This document shows positions 9,093 through 17,959 of a DNA stretch of 64,000 bases, piece by piece (positions within the stretch are counted from its first letter, which is position 1; each line of letters starts with the position of its first letter). The DNA comes from Mesorhizobium helmanticense (GTDB taxonomy: Bacteria > Pseudomonadota > Alphaproteobacteria > Rhizobiales > Rhizobiaceae). The translations under genes were made by a program, and so were the position numbers. Location: assembly GCF_003034915.1 (NCBI RefSeq), contig NZ_PZJX01000027.1, forward strand, positions 170,828 through 234,827. The letters run 5' to 3'. A model generated the notes under the pieces. That model was not told the origin of the DNA, did no database searches, and saw nothing but the letters and a program-made list of their open reading frames with translations.

Positions 9093-10010
9093 TCAGATTG
9101 CCAGTTTTGCCGGGAAACCGGGGGCGCGCAGCTCCGTTCCGACTGCATCTTCCAGCAGTTTGACGATCTGGGTTGACCAGGCGCTGCCGCCATAGGCGGC
9201 CTTGCCTTGCTCAAAAATCGCGTTGACGCGTGAGGCCAGATCGAGCGGCACGCCGAAATCCTCGCCCATGCGAAGCGCGAAGCCAAGGTCCTTCAGCGCC
9301 AGGTCCATGGTGAAGCCGATGTCGTAGGAGCCGTTCAGCACGAGCTGGCTTTCGGTCTCATGGACGAAGCTGTTGCCGGAGGAGGCGACGATCGCGTGAT
9401 AGGACTGGGCGAGGTCGAGCCCGCCCTGCCTGGCCAGCATCAACGCCTCGCCGGCGGCGACGAGATGGATGAAGGCCAGCATGTTGGTGATCACCTTGAT
9501 CACCGCCGCCGAGCCGATCGGGCCCATCAGGAATGATTTTTCGCACATCGCCTCGATGGCCGGACGGTGGCGTTCGTAGAGTGCCACATCGCCCCCGACC
9601 AGCGAGGTGATTTTTCCCACCGCCGCCAGATGCACGCCACCGGTGACCGGGCATTCCAATGTCTCGATACCTTTTGCCGAGGCGAGTGCAGCCAGACGGA
9701 TAATCTCGTCACGGCCGTTGGTCGACATTTCGATCCAGGCGCCACCCTTGGGCAGGCCTTCGAGCAATCCGTCAGGGCCGGCCAGCACCGCTTCGCTCAC
9801 CTTCGGCGAGGGTAGGCAGGTGATGGCGTTGCCGGTCCGCGCGGCGGCCTCGGCCGGGCTGTTCGCGGCGATGGCCCCGAGTGCCACAAGACGGTCGACG
9901 GCCGTCTGGTCGCGATCGAAGACGGTGACGGCAAAGCCGTTGCGGACCAGGCTGGCGGCAAGGTTGCCGCCGAGATGGCCAAGGCCGATGAAGGCGTAGC
10001 GTTCGCTCAC
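9093..10010 (-). CDS. NAD(P)-dependent 3-hydroxyisobutyrate dehydrogenase-family enzyme
   Basis: 305 residues. Rossmann motif IGLGHLGG (8-15), substrate loop PVTGG (121-125, usually PVSGG), and the catalytic Lys at 172 in GPIGSAAVIKVITN. The family oxidises beta-hydroxyacids or reduces semialdehydes. The GTG start (10010) overlaps the stop of the upstream dehydratase as GTGA, so it is translationally coupled and is the last gene of a three-gene catabolic operon. It probably handles the product of the dehydratase step, but the sugar acid is not known. Confidence 0.85.
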   Translation of the reverse strand: MSERYAFIGLGHLGGNLAASLVRNGFAVTVFDRDQTAVDRLVALGAIAANSPAEAAARTGNAITCLPSPKVSEAVLAGPDGLLEGLPKGGAWIEMSTNGRDEIIRLAALASAKGIETLECPVTGGVHLAAVGKITSLVGGDVALYERHRPAIEAMCEKSFLMGPIGSAAVIKVITNMLAFIHLVAAGEALMLARQGGLDLAQSYHAIVASSGNSFVHETESQLVLNGSYDIGFTMDLALKDLGFALRMGEDFGVPLDLASRVNAIFEQGKAAYGGSAWSTQIVKLLEDAVGTELRAPGFPAKLAI

Positions 10011-11221
10011 GGCATCAACGGCGTCTGCATCATCTGCAGATGCAGGTCCTTGCCGGTCCAGGGATGCGCCTCGCAGACGGTCTCATTAAGCTCGACGCCA
10101 AGGCCGGGCTCTCTGGACGGGATGACGTTGCCGTCCTGCCACTCGATCTTCTTCTTGAGCAGCGTGGCGTGGAAGCCGTCCCATTGCTTCAGCGATTCCA
10201 GGATGAGGAAGTTGGGCAGCGTCACCGCGAGCTGGATGTTGGCGGCGCCGACGATCGGCCCGCAATAGCAGTGTGGCGCCACCTGGATGTGGTAGGCCTC
10301 GGCCATGGCGGCGATCTTCTTGGTTTCGAGAATGCCGCCGGAGCGACCGAGGTCCGGCTGCAGGATGGTCGCGGCGCGGTTCTCGATGACACGGGCGAAC
10401 TCGAACTTGGTCGTCAGCCGCTCGCCGGTGGCGATCGGGATCGAGGTGCCGCGGGCGACCTGCGCCATCACTTCGGGCATGTCGGGCGGTACCGGCTCTT
10501 CGAACCACAAGGGATCATAGGGTTCGATGGCGCGGGCGAGGCGCAGCGCGCCCGATGCGGTGAACTGGCCGTGGGTGCCGAACAGGATGTCGGCGCGGGT
10601 GCCGACAGCCTCGCGGATCGCCTTGACCATGCGGGTGGAGACATCGATGTCGATGAGGCGCGGCTGGTGGCCGTCGAAGGCGGTGTAGGGACCGGCCGGG
10701 TCGAGCTTCACGGCATTGAAACCTTGCTCGACATATTCGAGCGCGCAGGCCGCCGCCATCTCAGGGTCGTTGTAGACGTTCCTGCCGTCCGGCGCGTCCT
10801 CGGAATGGACGCTGCCGGTGTGCGGATAGAGGTAGGTGTAGGAGCGCAGCGTCTCGTGCACCTGGCCGCCGAGCAGCTTGTAGACCGGCTTGTCGGCCTC
10901 CTTGCCGATAATGTCCCAGCAGGCGATTTCGAGCGCGGAGAAACAGCCCATGCCGGAAACATCCGGGCGCTGGGTGAAGCCGGAGGAGTAGGCGCGGCGG
11001 AAGAAGTTCTCGATATCGTGCGGGTCGCGGCCGATGAGATAACGCTCGGCCATGTCCTCGATCATCCTGGCCGTGACATGACCGGAGAAGGTGGCGTTGT
11101 AGGCTTCGCCATAGCCGACGACGCCGCCATCGGTGGTGAGCTTGACGAAGATGAAATACTTGCCGCCGATGCCCGGCGGCGGGTTGCCGACAACCCAGGT
11201 CTTGACGTCGGTGATTTTCAT
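10007..11221 (-). CDS. Mandelate racemase/muconate lactonizing-family sugar-acid dehydratase
   Basis: About 404 residues, enolase superfamily. An N-terminal capping domain (1-120) is followed by a TIM barrel. Visible catalytic elements: VKLDPAGPY with Lys172, GTHGQF with His217, WFEEPVPP (Glu241/242), ATGE (Glu267), QPD (Asp290) and APHCYCGP (His317). The layout resembles galactonate/mannonate-type dehydratases. The position where related enzymes have the first metal-ligand Asp (D-x-H-G) reads G-T-H-G here. ATG 11221 overlaps the GMC stop as ATGA. Confidence 0.85.
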   Translation of the reverse strand: MKITDVKTWVVGNPPPGIGGKYFIFVKLTTDGGVVGYGEAYNATFSGHVTARMIEDMAERYLIGRDPHDIENFFRRAYSSGFTQRPDVSGMGCFSALEIACWDIIGKEADKPVYKLLGGQVHETLRSYTYLYPHTGSVHSEDAPDGRNVYNDPEMAAACALEYVEQGFNAVKLDPAGPYTAFDGHQPRLIDIDVSTRMVKAIREAVGTRADILFGTHGQFTASGALRLARAIEPYDPLWFEEPVPPDMPEVMAQVARGTSIPIATGERLTTKFEFARVIENRAATILQPDLGRSGGILETKKIAAMAEAYHIQVAPHCYCGPIVGAANIQLAVTLPNFLILESLKQWDGFHATLLKKKIEWQDGNVIPSREPGLGVELNETVCEAHPWTGKDLHLQMMQTPLMP

Positions 11222-12834
11222 TTTTGGTCCTCCAGAACCAGTTCGGCGCCCTTCCATCCGGTCATGATCGAGGCGGCATTGGTGTTGCCGGTGATGTTGT
11301 CGGGAAAGATCGAGGCGTCGATGACGCGCAAACCTTCGAGGCCGTGCACTTTCAGCCGCGGGTCAACGACGGCGCGCGAGGGGTCCGGCCCCATGCGGCA
11401 GGTCGAGACCGGGTGGTAGACGGTGCCCGAACGCTTCCTGAAATCGGCGATCAGGTCGGCGTCGGACTGGATCGACGGACCCGGCAGAACCTCTTCCTCG
11501 ATGATCTCGGCCATCGCGGGCATCGAGGCGATCTTGCGCACGAATTTCACCGCCGCCAGCATCTCGTCGACATCGGCGTTCGTTGAGTACGCGTTGGCCG
11601 TGATCCTGGGATAGTCGCGCGGGTTGCTGGAGCGGATCATGATCTCGCCACGGCTCGACGGGCGGCAATTGGACAGGCCGATGGAAAAGCCCGGCCAGGG
11701 ATCCGGCGTCAGGATCGGGCGTTCGCCGCTTTTCGGGATGACGGTCGAGAAGGCCTGGAAATAGAGCTGCATGTTGGGCCGCGCGGCCGTCGGGTCGGTG
11801 CGGAAGAAGCCGCCGGCATTGTTCATCGACAGCGACAATGGGCCGGAGCGCATGAGGATGTATTGCATGCCGACCAGCAATTTGCCCCACCATGGGCGCA
11901 GGATCTGGTTGAGCGTCGGCAGTCTGCCCTTGAATGTATAGTTGATGCCGACATGGTCCTGCAGGTTTGCCCCGACATTCTCATTGGCATCAACGATCGG
12001 AATGCCCAGCCTCTTGAGCAGCGCCGAGGGGCCGACACCGGACAGTTGCAGCAGTTGCGGCGAGTTGACCGAACCACAGGACAGGATCACTTCGCGTCCG
12101 GCGCGGGCGGTTCTTGTCTCGCCGTTCTGCAGATATTCGACGCCGACGGCGCGCTTGCCCTCGAACAGGATCCGGGTCGCCAGCGCATTCATCTCGACGC
12201 GGACGTTTTTGCGCTTCATCGCCGGGCGCAGGAAGGCGCGGGCGGCCGACATGCGGCGGCCATTCCTGGTGGAGATCTGGTAGATGCCGACGCCTTCCTG
12301 CGAGGCGCCGTTGAAATCCGGATTGAGCGGCAGGCCAGCCTGCTGGCCGGCGGCAAGGTAGCGCTTCGTCAGCGGATGGACCGAATTCGAACAGTCGGTG
12401 ATGTGCAGCGGCCCGCCGGCGCCGCGCCAGCGGTCGGCGCCGGCTTCATTGTCTTCCAGCGCCTTGAAGGCAGGCAGCAGATCGTCATAGCCCCAGCTGG
12501 GATTGCCAGCGGCAGCCCAAGCGTCGAAATCCTCGCGCGCGCCCCGGATCCAGACCATGGCGTTGATCGAGCTCGAGCCGCCAAGCAATTTGCCGCGCGG
12601 CCAGTGGTCGACATTGCCGCCTAGGCCGGAGTCCGGCTCGGCCTTGTAGTTCCAGTTGACCGCCGGATCGAAGAAGGTCTTGCCGTAGCCGAGCGGCATC
12701 TGCACGTAGAAGCGGCGGTCGGTGCCGCCGGCTTCGAGCACCAGGACGGAGAAGCGGCCGGAGGCCGACAGTTTGTCGGCCAGGACCGAGCCGGCCGAGC
12801 CGGAGCCGACAATGATGAAATCAAAACTCTGCAT
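11218..12834 (-). CDS. GMC-family FAD oxidoreductase (choline/alcohol dehydrogenase-like)
   Basis: 538 residues. N-terminal FAD motif IIVGSGSAGS (7-16), GMC signatures GKLLGGSSSINAMVWIRG and GSVNSPQLLQLSGVGP, and the C-terminal catalytic His in GTVYHPVSTCRMG with the TGNTNAAS partner motif. The family oxidises primary alcohols or sugar-type polyols to aldehydes or lactones in the cytoplasm. It is the first gene of an operon with two four-base overlaps, suggesting that alcohol oxidation, dehydration and a final NAD-linked step act in sequence. Confidence 0.88.
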   Translation of the reverse strand: MQSFDFIIVGSGSAGSVLADKLSASGRFSVLVLEAGGTDRRFYVQMPLGYGKTFFDPAVNWNYKAEPDSGLGGNVDHWPRGKLLGGSSSINAMVWIRGAREDFDAWAAAGNPSWGYDDLLPAFKALEDNEAGADRWRGAGGPLHITDCSNSVHPLTKRYLAAGQQAGLPLNPDFNGASQEGVGIYQISTRNGRRMSAARAFLRPAMKRKNVRVEMNALATRILFEGKRAVGVEYLQNGETRTARAGREVILSCGSVNSPQLLQLSGVGPSALLKRLGIPIVDANENVGANLQDHVGINYTFKGRLPTLNQILRPWWGKLLVGMQYILMRSGPLSLSMNNAGGFFRTDPTAARPNMQLYFQAFSTVIPKSGERPILTPDPWPGFSIGLSNCRPSSRGEIMIRSSNPRDYPRITANAYSTNADVDEMLAAVKFVRKIASMPAMAEIIEEEVLPGPSIQSDADLIADFRKRSGTVYHPVSTCRMGPDPSRAVVDPRLKVHGLEGLRVIDASIFPDNITGNTNAASIMTGWKGAELVLEDQK

Positions 12835-13089
12835 GATGGATGCGGCGGGCTCCGGAAATCTGGCCGCAGCCTAGACGGCGCATGCCTTGGGCGTCGCCGT
12901 GCCTTCCGGCATCGGTTGTGAAAAAAGCGACCGGCAGTCCCCAGTTTGAATTTCAGCCCCGACGCTTCTCTGTCCTTCGTCGGAGGCGCGTTGGCGAAGA
13001 CGTCCCGTCGTTGCTTCGGCGAGTCAATACTGAGCCTGCGCTTACGCGCCATCTCTCTCGACAAGACCAATGGCTGGACGCGGTCGAGC

Positions 13090-13929
13090 TCAGTTGGTGC
13101 CGGTTGCGGCGGTGAACCCGCACTGCTTCTGTTCCATATCGATCTGCTTCGTGATGCGGACGGCGTTCTGTGCGTAGGCCTCCGTCACCGAGCCACTATT
13201 CACGGTCTTGTCCTTCAGCGGACTCACGCCGGCGCAAAGGTGGAAAACATGCGGCTCGGCGGACTTCACGGCTCCGGTTTCGGGCGCGATCCAGTAGACG
13301 ACATCCTGACCGGCGGGGTGGCTCGCGTCCTTCGTCGCCGCCGCCACCGCGGCTGTGTCCGCCGCGATCGCCTGCGCCTGAGCGGCGACTTCGGGCGAAC
13401 AGGCGGTGGTGGGCTGCCCCGACTTGATCTGGGCTGCGCATGCGTTCATATCCTGGGTGTACTGTTCGACCGACGGGGGTTGGAAACTGATCCCCATGAC
13501 CGTCGCGAGCACGGCCAGCGCAGCGCCGAGACCGCCGGCAACCTTCTTGGTCTGCGGATCCATGTTTTTGTCGGTGAGGATGAGGAAAACCAGCGGGAGG
13601 AAGGCAATCAGCGTGATGATTGCGCCGAGCTGGTTTTGGAAGAAGAACCTGGCCGCGTCGGATGCGCGGGCCGGATCGTGCCTGTTGGCCGCCTTCCACA
13701 GCAAGTTGCCGGCGATTGCGAAAATCGCGATGCCGACCAGAAGGCCGATGATCAGCGGCAGGTGTCCCTGGTCGAACTTGTTCTGGCGAAGCAGAATAAT
13801 CCCATAGATCTCGCCGCCAATGGCGACGATCCACGAGAGTGCGGCGAAAAGGCGAAGACGCGTGGCGGAGGACTTCTGGCCCTGCGTCGCTTGCCAATCC
13901 TTGGTAACGTCTGGCTTGTTGTCGGTCAT
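13090..13929 (-). CDS. Hypothetical membrane protein
   Basis: 279 residues. A soluble N-terminus (~1-25) precedes four transmembrane helices (about 27-46, 60-78, 100-117 and 127-145). A periplasmic C-terminal domain contains several cysteines (MNACAAQ, TACSPE, FHLCAG, KQCGF) that could form disulphides. I recognise no family. Composition is normal for the window. Confidence 0.7.
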   Translation of the reverse strand: MTDNKPDVTKDWQATQGQKSSATRLRLFAALSWIVAIGGEIYGIILLRQNKFDQGHLPLIIGLLVGIAIFAIAGNLLWKAANRHDPARASDAARFFFQNQLGAIITLIAFLPLVFLILTDKNMDPQTKKVAGGLGAALAVLATVMGISFQPPSVEQYTQDMNACAAQIKSGQPTTACSPEVAAQAQAIAADTAAVAAATKDASHPAGQDVVYWIAPETGAVKSAEPHVFHLCAGVSPLKDKTVNSGSVTEAYAQNAVRITKQIDMEQKQCGFTAATGTN

Positions 13930-14280
13930 TGACCAGATCCCCTGATATCGACATTTCCGCGGGCGGCACCTGCCCTGCGCAGCGTCATTGAACGAGCGTC
14001 ACCTGCCTTGGCGACGCGGCAAAATGTGAGCGCCACGGCAGGCGTCATCCCCATCCATATTGCGCATGAGTGAATCCGTCCATACCCACGGAGGCAGACG
14101 CCTATGCGGCGATGGCTCCGTTCTTCTCAATCTGGCTCGAACCTGACGCTGCCTTGCCTCGCTTGCCTGGCTTCCCTGGCGGTCCGGATTGCCGAATTCA
14201 GATCACGCTGCTGGTGGCGCGTTGACGCGTCGATGCCGTAACGATACGAAGTCGAACCATCGATCTCGGGGATTTGCCGC
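13930..14280. other. 351-bp intergenic region
   Basis: It separates the divergent membrane protein and thioesterase genes. A TTGACG at 14222 followed at 17 bp by TACGAA is a weak sigma-70-like promoter for the thioesterase. A 45-codon plus-strand frame at 14104-14241 has GGAGG nine bases upstream but an odd composition; I do not accept it as a gene. Confidence 0.4.
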
Positions 14281-14676
14281 ATGGTGCACTACGCTGAAGG
14301 CCGGCCGATCGGCGACCTTACGCTGAGAACCCTGGCGATGCCATCCGACGCCAATGCGGCGGGCGACATTTTCGGCGGCTGGGTGATGGCGCAGATGGAC
14401 CTTGCCTGCGGCATCCGTGCCGCCGAGCGCGCCAAGGGCCGGGTGGTGACGGCTGCGGTGAAGGAGATGTCGTTCGCCAAGGCGATGAAGATCGGCGACA
14501 CGCTGTGCATCTACACCCATGTCGAACGCGTCGGCCGCACGTCGATGACGCTCAAGGTCGAGGCCTGGGCGCAGCGCTATCTCTCCGACCTGATGGAGAA
14601 GGTCACCCATGCCGATTTCGTCATGGTGGCACTGGACGGCGAAGGCAAGCCGAAGGCGGTTCCGGCGGAAGGCTGA
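14281..14676 (+). CDS. Acyl-CoA thioesterase, YciA-like hotdog fold
   Basis: 131 residues. The signature NAAGDIFGGWVMAQMDLACG (22-41) is that of the YciA/BACH acyl-CoA hydrolases, with the catalytic Asp26 in the GDIFGG segment. AVKEMSFAKAMKIGDTLCIY follows as the second conserved strand pair. It hydrolyses acyl-CoA thioesters in the cytoplasm; chain-length preference is not predictable. Monocistronic by spacing. Confidence 0.88.
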   Translation: MVHYAEGRPIGDLTLRTLAMPSDANAAGDIFGGWVMAQMDLACGIRAAERAKGRVVTAAVKEMSFAKAMKIGDTLCIYTHVERVGRTSMTLKVEAWAQRYLSDLMEKVTHADFVMVALDGEGKPKAVPAEG

Positions 14677-14815
14677 CCGGCCAGATTTCCAAGTTTCGAT
14701 ATCGCCGGCAGGACCGACACGGCGCGCGATCCCGCAGGCCGATTCTGTGTGAAGCGTCTCACAGTCCCGTTCGCACATTTCCGGGACCATGTCCGGCAGG
14801 GCATGGGGAAAGACA

Positions 14816-15130
14816 ATGCGTCAACGATTGCTGAACGGCGCATTGGCGGGCGCGCTTGCAGCCCTGTTCTGCCTGTTGGCCGCAACCGCCTATACGGAGG
14901 TCAAACAGGGCAGGGCAGAAGCCGGCTGCGCCTTCGAAAACCACATCCTCGGGAGACAGGCGGCCAGGTGCGAAAACTGCGCTTCGGCGGCGTGCGGCAT
15001 CGGTGCGACGGCCGCGCGCAATTGCGGTGAAGGGAAGGGCTGCGCCATCGACGGCAAGGCGGCCGACCGGACCCCGAAATCGACGCGGACCGGAAGCCGT
15101 CCGCGGGCCGGAATGCCGATGCAGCCGTAG
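14816..15130 (+). CDS. Small Cys-rich membrane-anchored hypothetical protein
   Basis: About 104 residues starting MRQRLLNGALAG, with GGGGAAAG upstream. One hydrophobic segment (~7-28) acts as signal or anchor, followed by a short domain with seven cysteines (C..H..C..C..C pattern around residues 40-80) and a basic tail. No family is recognised. The cysteine spacing suggests disulphides or metal binding. Whether it is expressed is uncertain. Confidence 0.5.
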   Translation: MRQRLLNGALAGALAALFCLLAATAYTEVKQGRAEAGCAFENHILGRQAARCENCASAACGIGATAARNCGEGKGCAIDGKAADRTPKSTRTGSRPRAGMPMQP

Positions 15131-15179
15131 GATTCGCCGGCGCTGCGCGGCGCGCGAAAACCCTTGCATTGCAAGGGTT

Positions 15180-15548
15180 TCAGGCGTGCGCGCCGTCGAA
15201 CTTCGCCCGCGCCGCCTTGACACGCGCGGTGTTCTTGCGCGCCCATTCGCCGAGCGCCGCGACCGGCACCAGCAATTCGCGGCCGAGATCGGTCAGTTCG
15301 TAGTCGACGCGTGGCGGGATGGTCGGAAACACCGTGCGGGTGACGAAGCCGTCGCGCTCCAGCCCGCGCAAGGTGGTGGTCAGCATCTTCTGCGAGATGC
15401 CGCCGACGGCCGCGCGCAATTCGTTGAAGCGGAGCGGTCCGTCGCCGAGCTTGCCGACGACCAGAACAGTCCATTTGTCGCCGACGCGCTGCAGGATTTC
15501 CGAGATGGCGCGGCAGTCCTCGGTGATATGCGGGTGCCTCAGTAACAA
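15180..15548 (-). CDS. HxlR-family winged-helix regulator
   Basis: About 122 residues. It contains the MarR-like HxlR core: ILQRVGDKWTVLVVGKLGDGPLRF, SQKMLTTTLRGLERDGFVTR and PRVDYELTDLG. The TTG at 15548 is preferred because AGGAGG lies just upstream; ATG 15587 is the alternative and gives 13 more residues. It faces the FMN reductase gene across ~90 bp, the usual arrangement in which an HxlR protein represses its divergent oxidoreductase in response to an electrophile or quinone; no typical inducer-sensing Cys near residue 8 other than that in TEDCRA is visible. Confidence 0.85.
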   Translation of the reverse strand: MLLRHPHITEDCRAISEILQRVGDKWTVLVVGKLGDGPLRFNELRAAVGGISQKMLTTTLRGLERDGFVTRTVFPTIPPRVDYELTDLGRELLVPVAALGEWARKNTARVKAARAKFDGAHA

Positions 15549-15639
15549 AAACGTGCCTCCTTGCACTTCGAGTCTGCGGTATCTCATATAGCGCCGGTAT
15601 CCAAACGATACCACAATTTCCCGCAAGGAGAGCCCCTCT

Positions 15640-16245
15640 ATGTCCAAGCCCAAAATCGCCATTGTCGTCGGTTCGACGCGCGCCGCGCGCTTCGCCGACG
15701 TCCCCGCCGAATGGATCGCCAAGATCGCCAGGTCGCATGCCGACATCGATGTCGAAGTCGTCGATTTGCGCGATTTCCCGCTGCCGTTCTTCGACGAGGT
15801 CGCATCCTCCGCCTGGGCGCCGTCGCAGAACGAAGTGGCGCAGCGCTGGCAGAAGAAGGTCGCCGAGTTTGACGGCTTCATCTTCACCGCCGCAGAATAC
15901 AATCACGGCCCGACCGGCGTGCTGAAGAACGCCATCGACTACGCCGCCAATGAATGGAACAAGAAGCCGGCCGGCTTCGTCGGCTATGGCAGCGTCGGTG
16001 GCTCGCGCGCCGTCGAACAGCTGCGTCTTTACGCCGTCGAGTTGCAGATGGCGCCGGTCAAGTCGGCCGTCCATATCGCCTGGGGCGATTTCCTTGCCGT
16101 CCGCCAGGGTGAGAAGAAGCTCGAAGAGATCGAGCATCTGAACCAGGCTGCCACCGCGCTGGTCAACGACGTCGCCTGGTGGGCCAAGGTGCTGAAGGCG
16201 GCGCGCAAGGCCGATGCGATCGCCGATGAAGCCAGGGCGGCCTGA
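15640..16245 (+). CDS. NAD(P)H-dependent FMN reductase
   Basis: 201 residues, flavodoxin-like fold. The N-terminal GSTRAARFADVPAEW loop (11-25) binds FMN phosphate, EYNHGPTGVLKNAID (~87-101) is the family's flavin-ring motif, and GSVGGSRAVEQLR closes the site. It reduces FMN or quinones in the cytosol. A good AAGGAGAG site precedes ATG 15640. The divergent HxlR regulator at 15180-15548 probably controls it. Confidence 0.88.
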   Translation: MSKPKIAIVVGSTRAARFADVPAEWIAKIARSHADIDVEVVDLRDFPLPFFDEVASSAWAPSQNEVAQRWQKKVAEFDGFIFTAAEYNHGPTGVLKNAIDYAANEWNKKPAGFVGYGSVGGSRAVEQLRLYAVELQMAPVKSAVHIAWGDFLAVRQGEKKLEEIEHLNQAATALVNDVAWWAKVLKAARKADAIADEARAA

Positions 16246-16280
16246 TCGCGGACTGTTTGAATTATCCTCCCAAGGGATGT

Positions 16281-16303
16281 GGGGCGGCGCTTGCGCCGCC
16301 CCC
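16281..16303 (+). terminator. Perfect GC hairpin after the FMN reductase
   Basis: GGGGCGGCGC pairs with GCGCCGCCCC over a two-base gap. The T-run is poor (CTTA), so it is a weak intrinsic terminator or a 3'-end stabilising hairpin. Confidence 0.45.
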
Positions 16304-16370
16304 TTACCGCGGCCAACAGGGCGTTGTCGCGCCTAAGTCCTGCAGGAATATGTGCCTGCGAGGCCGGCAT

Positions 16371-16532
16371 TTACGCTGATTTTGCGGTAGCCAACAGGAA
16401 AAGCTTTGCCTTCTCCTCGGCGAGCAGCTTGAAAACCACAGAACGAACGGCGGAATCGGCTTCCGTTTCCAGCCTCTTTTCGAAGTGCTTGATATTCTCT
16501 CGGCTTATGAATTCAGCTTCGCTGACCAACAT
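16371..16532 (-). CDS. Conserved small hypothetical protein (53 aa)
   Basis: 53 residues starting MLVSEAEFISRENI with a GAGGAGC ribosome site. It is a single long amphipathic helix (ISRENIKHFEKRLETEADSA), charged and lacking Cys, resembling the short rhizobial proteins annotated only as hypothetical. No function can be assigned. Confidence 0.6.
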   Translation of the reverse strand: MLVSEAEFISRENIKHFEKRLETEADSAVRSVVFKLLAEEKAKLFLLATAKSA

Positions 16533-16700
16533 CACGCGCTCCTCTCGGGAGGCGATTGAGCAAGCCCGGTACGCTACGCCTTTCGCGGCAGCGGGTCCAC
16601 TGAAACATTGCAATTCAGGTACAGGCGCTACCCCAGCCGCAGGGGGATAGCGGCGCCGAAATTGCCTTCTTCAGCCGCGAGCGGGTTTCCGCCCGCGCGG

Positions 16701-17060
16701 CTAGCGACAACCCTTTACCCGCTCGGCGCGTGCGATAGTCGCGATATTGGATCGTTCGATTGAAGACAGTGGTACACTGTCGGCGTCGTCATATCGACAG
16801 CCCTCGTTGCCGAAATGGGCTTTGCCCCGGGCCGTGTGAAAGCAGTATCCGCGCTCGGCCAAAATTCCGTTACGCATCTCCCACAGGAACTGGCAGTTCG
16901 GTCCGTCCGGATGGGGGGCAGCCAGATAGTCATGGAAATGCCTCGAGAACAGATTTCGATCCGTACAACCAAGAATGTCATAGCAATCAGCCGTCGCCGG
17001 GCCGGATATTGCGATTGCCAGAACGGCTGCCGTGCCGAACAATCGAATGCGTTTGCCCAT
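16701..17060 (-). CDS. Secreted YARHG-like domain protein
   Basis: 119 residues. Signal peptide 1-24 (LFGTAAVLAIAISGPATA) then a small disulphide-rich domain with six cysteines. The block LWEMRNGILAERGYCFHT followed by AHFGNEGC, LSSIERSNIATIARAE and KGC matches the spacing of YARHG extracellular domains. Such domains are found in secreted or envelope proteins; the ligand is unknown. Confidence 0.7.
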   Translation of the reverse strand: MGKRIRLFGTAAVLAIAISGPATADCYDILGCTDRNLFSRHFHDYLAAPHPDGPNCQFLWEMRNGILAERGYCFHTARGKAHFGNEGCRYDDADSVPLSSIERSNIATIARAERVKGCR

Positions 17061-17183
17061 GAAAGCAGTCCTCCACCTTGAAATAATCGCATCAAGATCG
17101 GAGGCCGTGTTGATCTGCGTCAAAAAAGATCAGCTTGTCACCGAATCGGGATGACGGCCGGGCGGCCGTACTGCCAGCCGTGA

Positions 17184-17261
17184 ATGCTCATCGATCAGGC
17201 AAGCGAGGCGCATCGTCTGCTGGACGAGCGCCGTTCGACGGGCAAGGTCGTGCTGGTACCT
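17184..17261 (+). pseudogene. Remnant of a zinc-type alcohol dehydrogenase/quinone reductase C-terminus
   Basis: The frame from 17184 reads DQASEAHRLLDERRSTGKVVLVP, which is the standard C-terminal end of MDR-family quinone oxidoreductases. Directly upstream in frame is TGA and no Rossmann or zinc-binding part is present, so only the last ~26 codons survive. It continues as unrelated sequence beyond the normal end. Confidence 0.6.
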
Positions 17262-17320
17262 TGGTATCGTGATCGATTGAATTGCTCACAGGCCGATCGT
17301 GCAATTCGTCGGTTCGCCCC

Positions 17321-17956
17321 TTATCGGGGTGCCGCGACTCCAGCGTAGTGGCTTCCCAATTGCCAGAAGGGTAGCGGGAACCGCCCGCGCTCTTCTTCAA
17401 CAAGGTGGAAGCCCGCCCCGCGGATCAGGCGCAACGGATCGCGGTTGAGGTGGCAGCCACCAGCGAGCGATCCCCACGGCCGGTTCAGGCGCTCCTGCCA
17501 TCTGCGGCAACGCGGCCCCTCGGCCAGGCCATGCTCGATGAAGATCAGCCGGCCCGTTGGCCTCAGTATGCGCTGGATTTCGGTCAGCGCCGCATCCGGG
17601 TCCAGAATGGTGCAGAAGGCATAGGTGACGACGACCGTGTCGGCGAAGTCATCGGTCAACGGCAGGCTTTCGCCGCAGGCCCGGAGGCATTCGATATCGA
17701 ACGGCAAGGAACGGCTCTTCGGTTCGGCGAGGCCGAGCATCGTGCCGTCGGGATCGATGCCGACCAGTCGTTCTACTCTGGCGGGGTCGTAGTAGGGAAG
17801 GTTCAGGCCGGACCCGAAGCCGACTTCGACGACTATGCCTTCTGCCCGCGGAATCATGCGCTTTCGCATGTGCGCGAATGCGTTGGCCGAACAGCCGGCG
17901 TGGACGAGATAGGGAGCAATGCAGCGTGCGTACCAGGAGAGACAGGATTGGCACAT
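17321..17956 (-). CDS. Class I SAM-dependent methyltransferase
   Basis: 211 residues. SAM-binding motif I VEVGFGSG (43-50), acidic motif II VGIDPDGTML (~66-75), and the post-motif segments PFDIECLRACGESLPL, VVVTYAFCTI and LRPTGRLIFIEHG. It belongs to the UbiE/METTL7-like group that methylates small molecules or lipids. A Cys-rich N-terminus (MCQSCLSWYARC) is unusual and could bind metal. AAGGAGGC lies just upstream, within the end of the 78-residue frame that precedes it by three bases. Confidence 0.82.
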   Translation of the reverse strand: MCQSCLSWYARCIAPYLVHAGCSANAFAHMRKRMIPRAEGIVVEVGFGSGLNLPYYDPARVERLVGIDPDGTMLGLAEPKSRSLPFDIECLRACGESLPLTDDFADTVVVTYAFCTILDPDAALTEIQRILRPTGRLIFIEHGLAEGPRCRRWQERLNRPWGSLAGGCHLNRDPLRLIRGAGFHLVEEERGRFPLPFWQLGSHYAGVAAPR

Positions 17957-17959
17957 GTC

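Noticed and set aside
14104..14241. 45-codon frame with GGAGG upstream
   Set aside because: Unusual composition and no conservation evidence; kept only as a note.
16815..17081. Plus-strand frame over the YARHG-like gene
   Set aside because: Antisense to a secreted protein with a clear signal peptide; no ribosome site.
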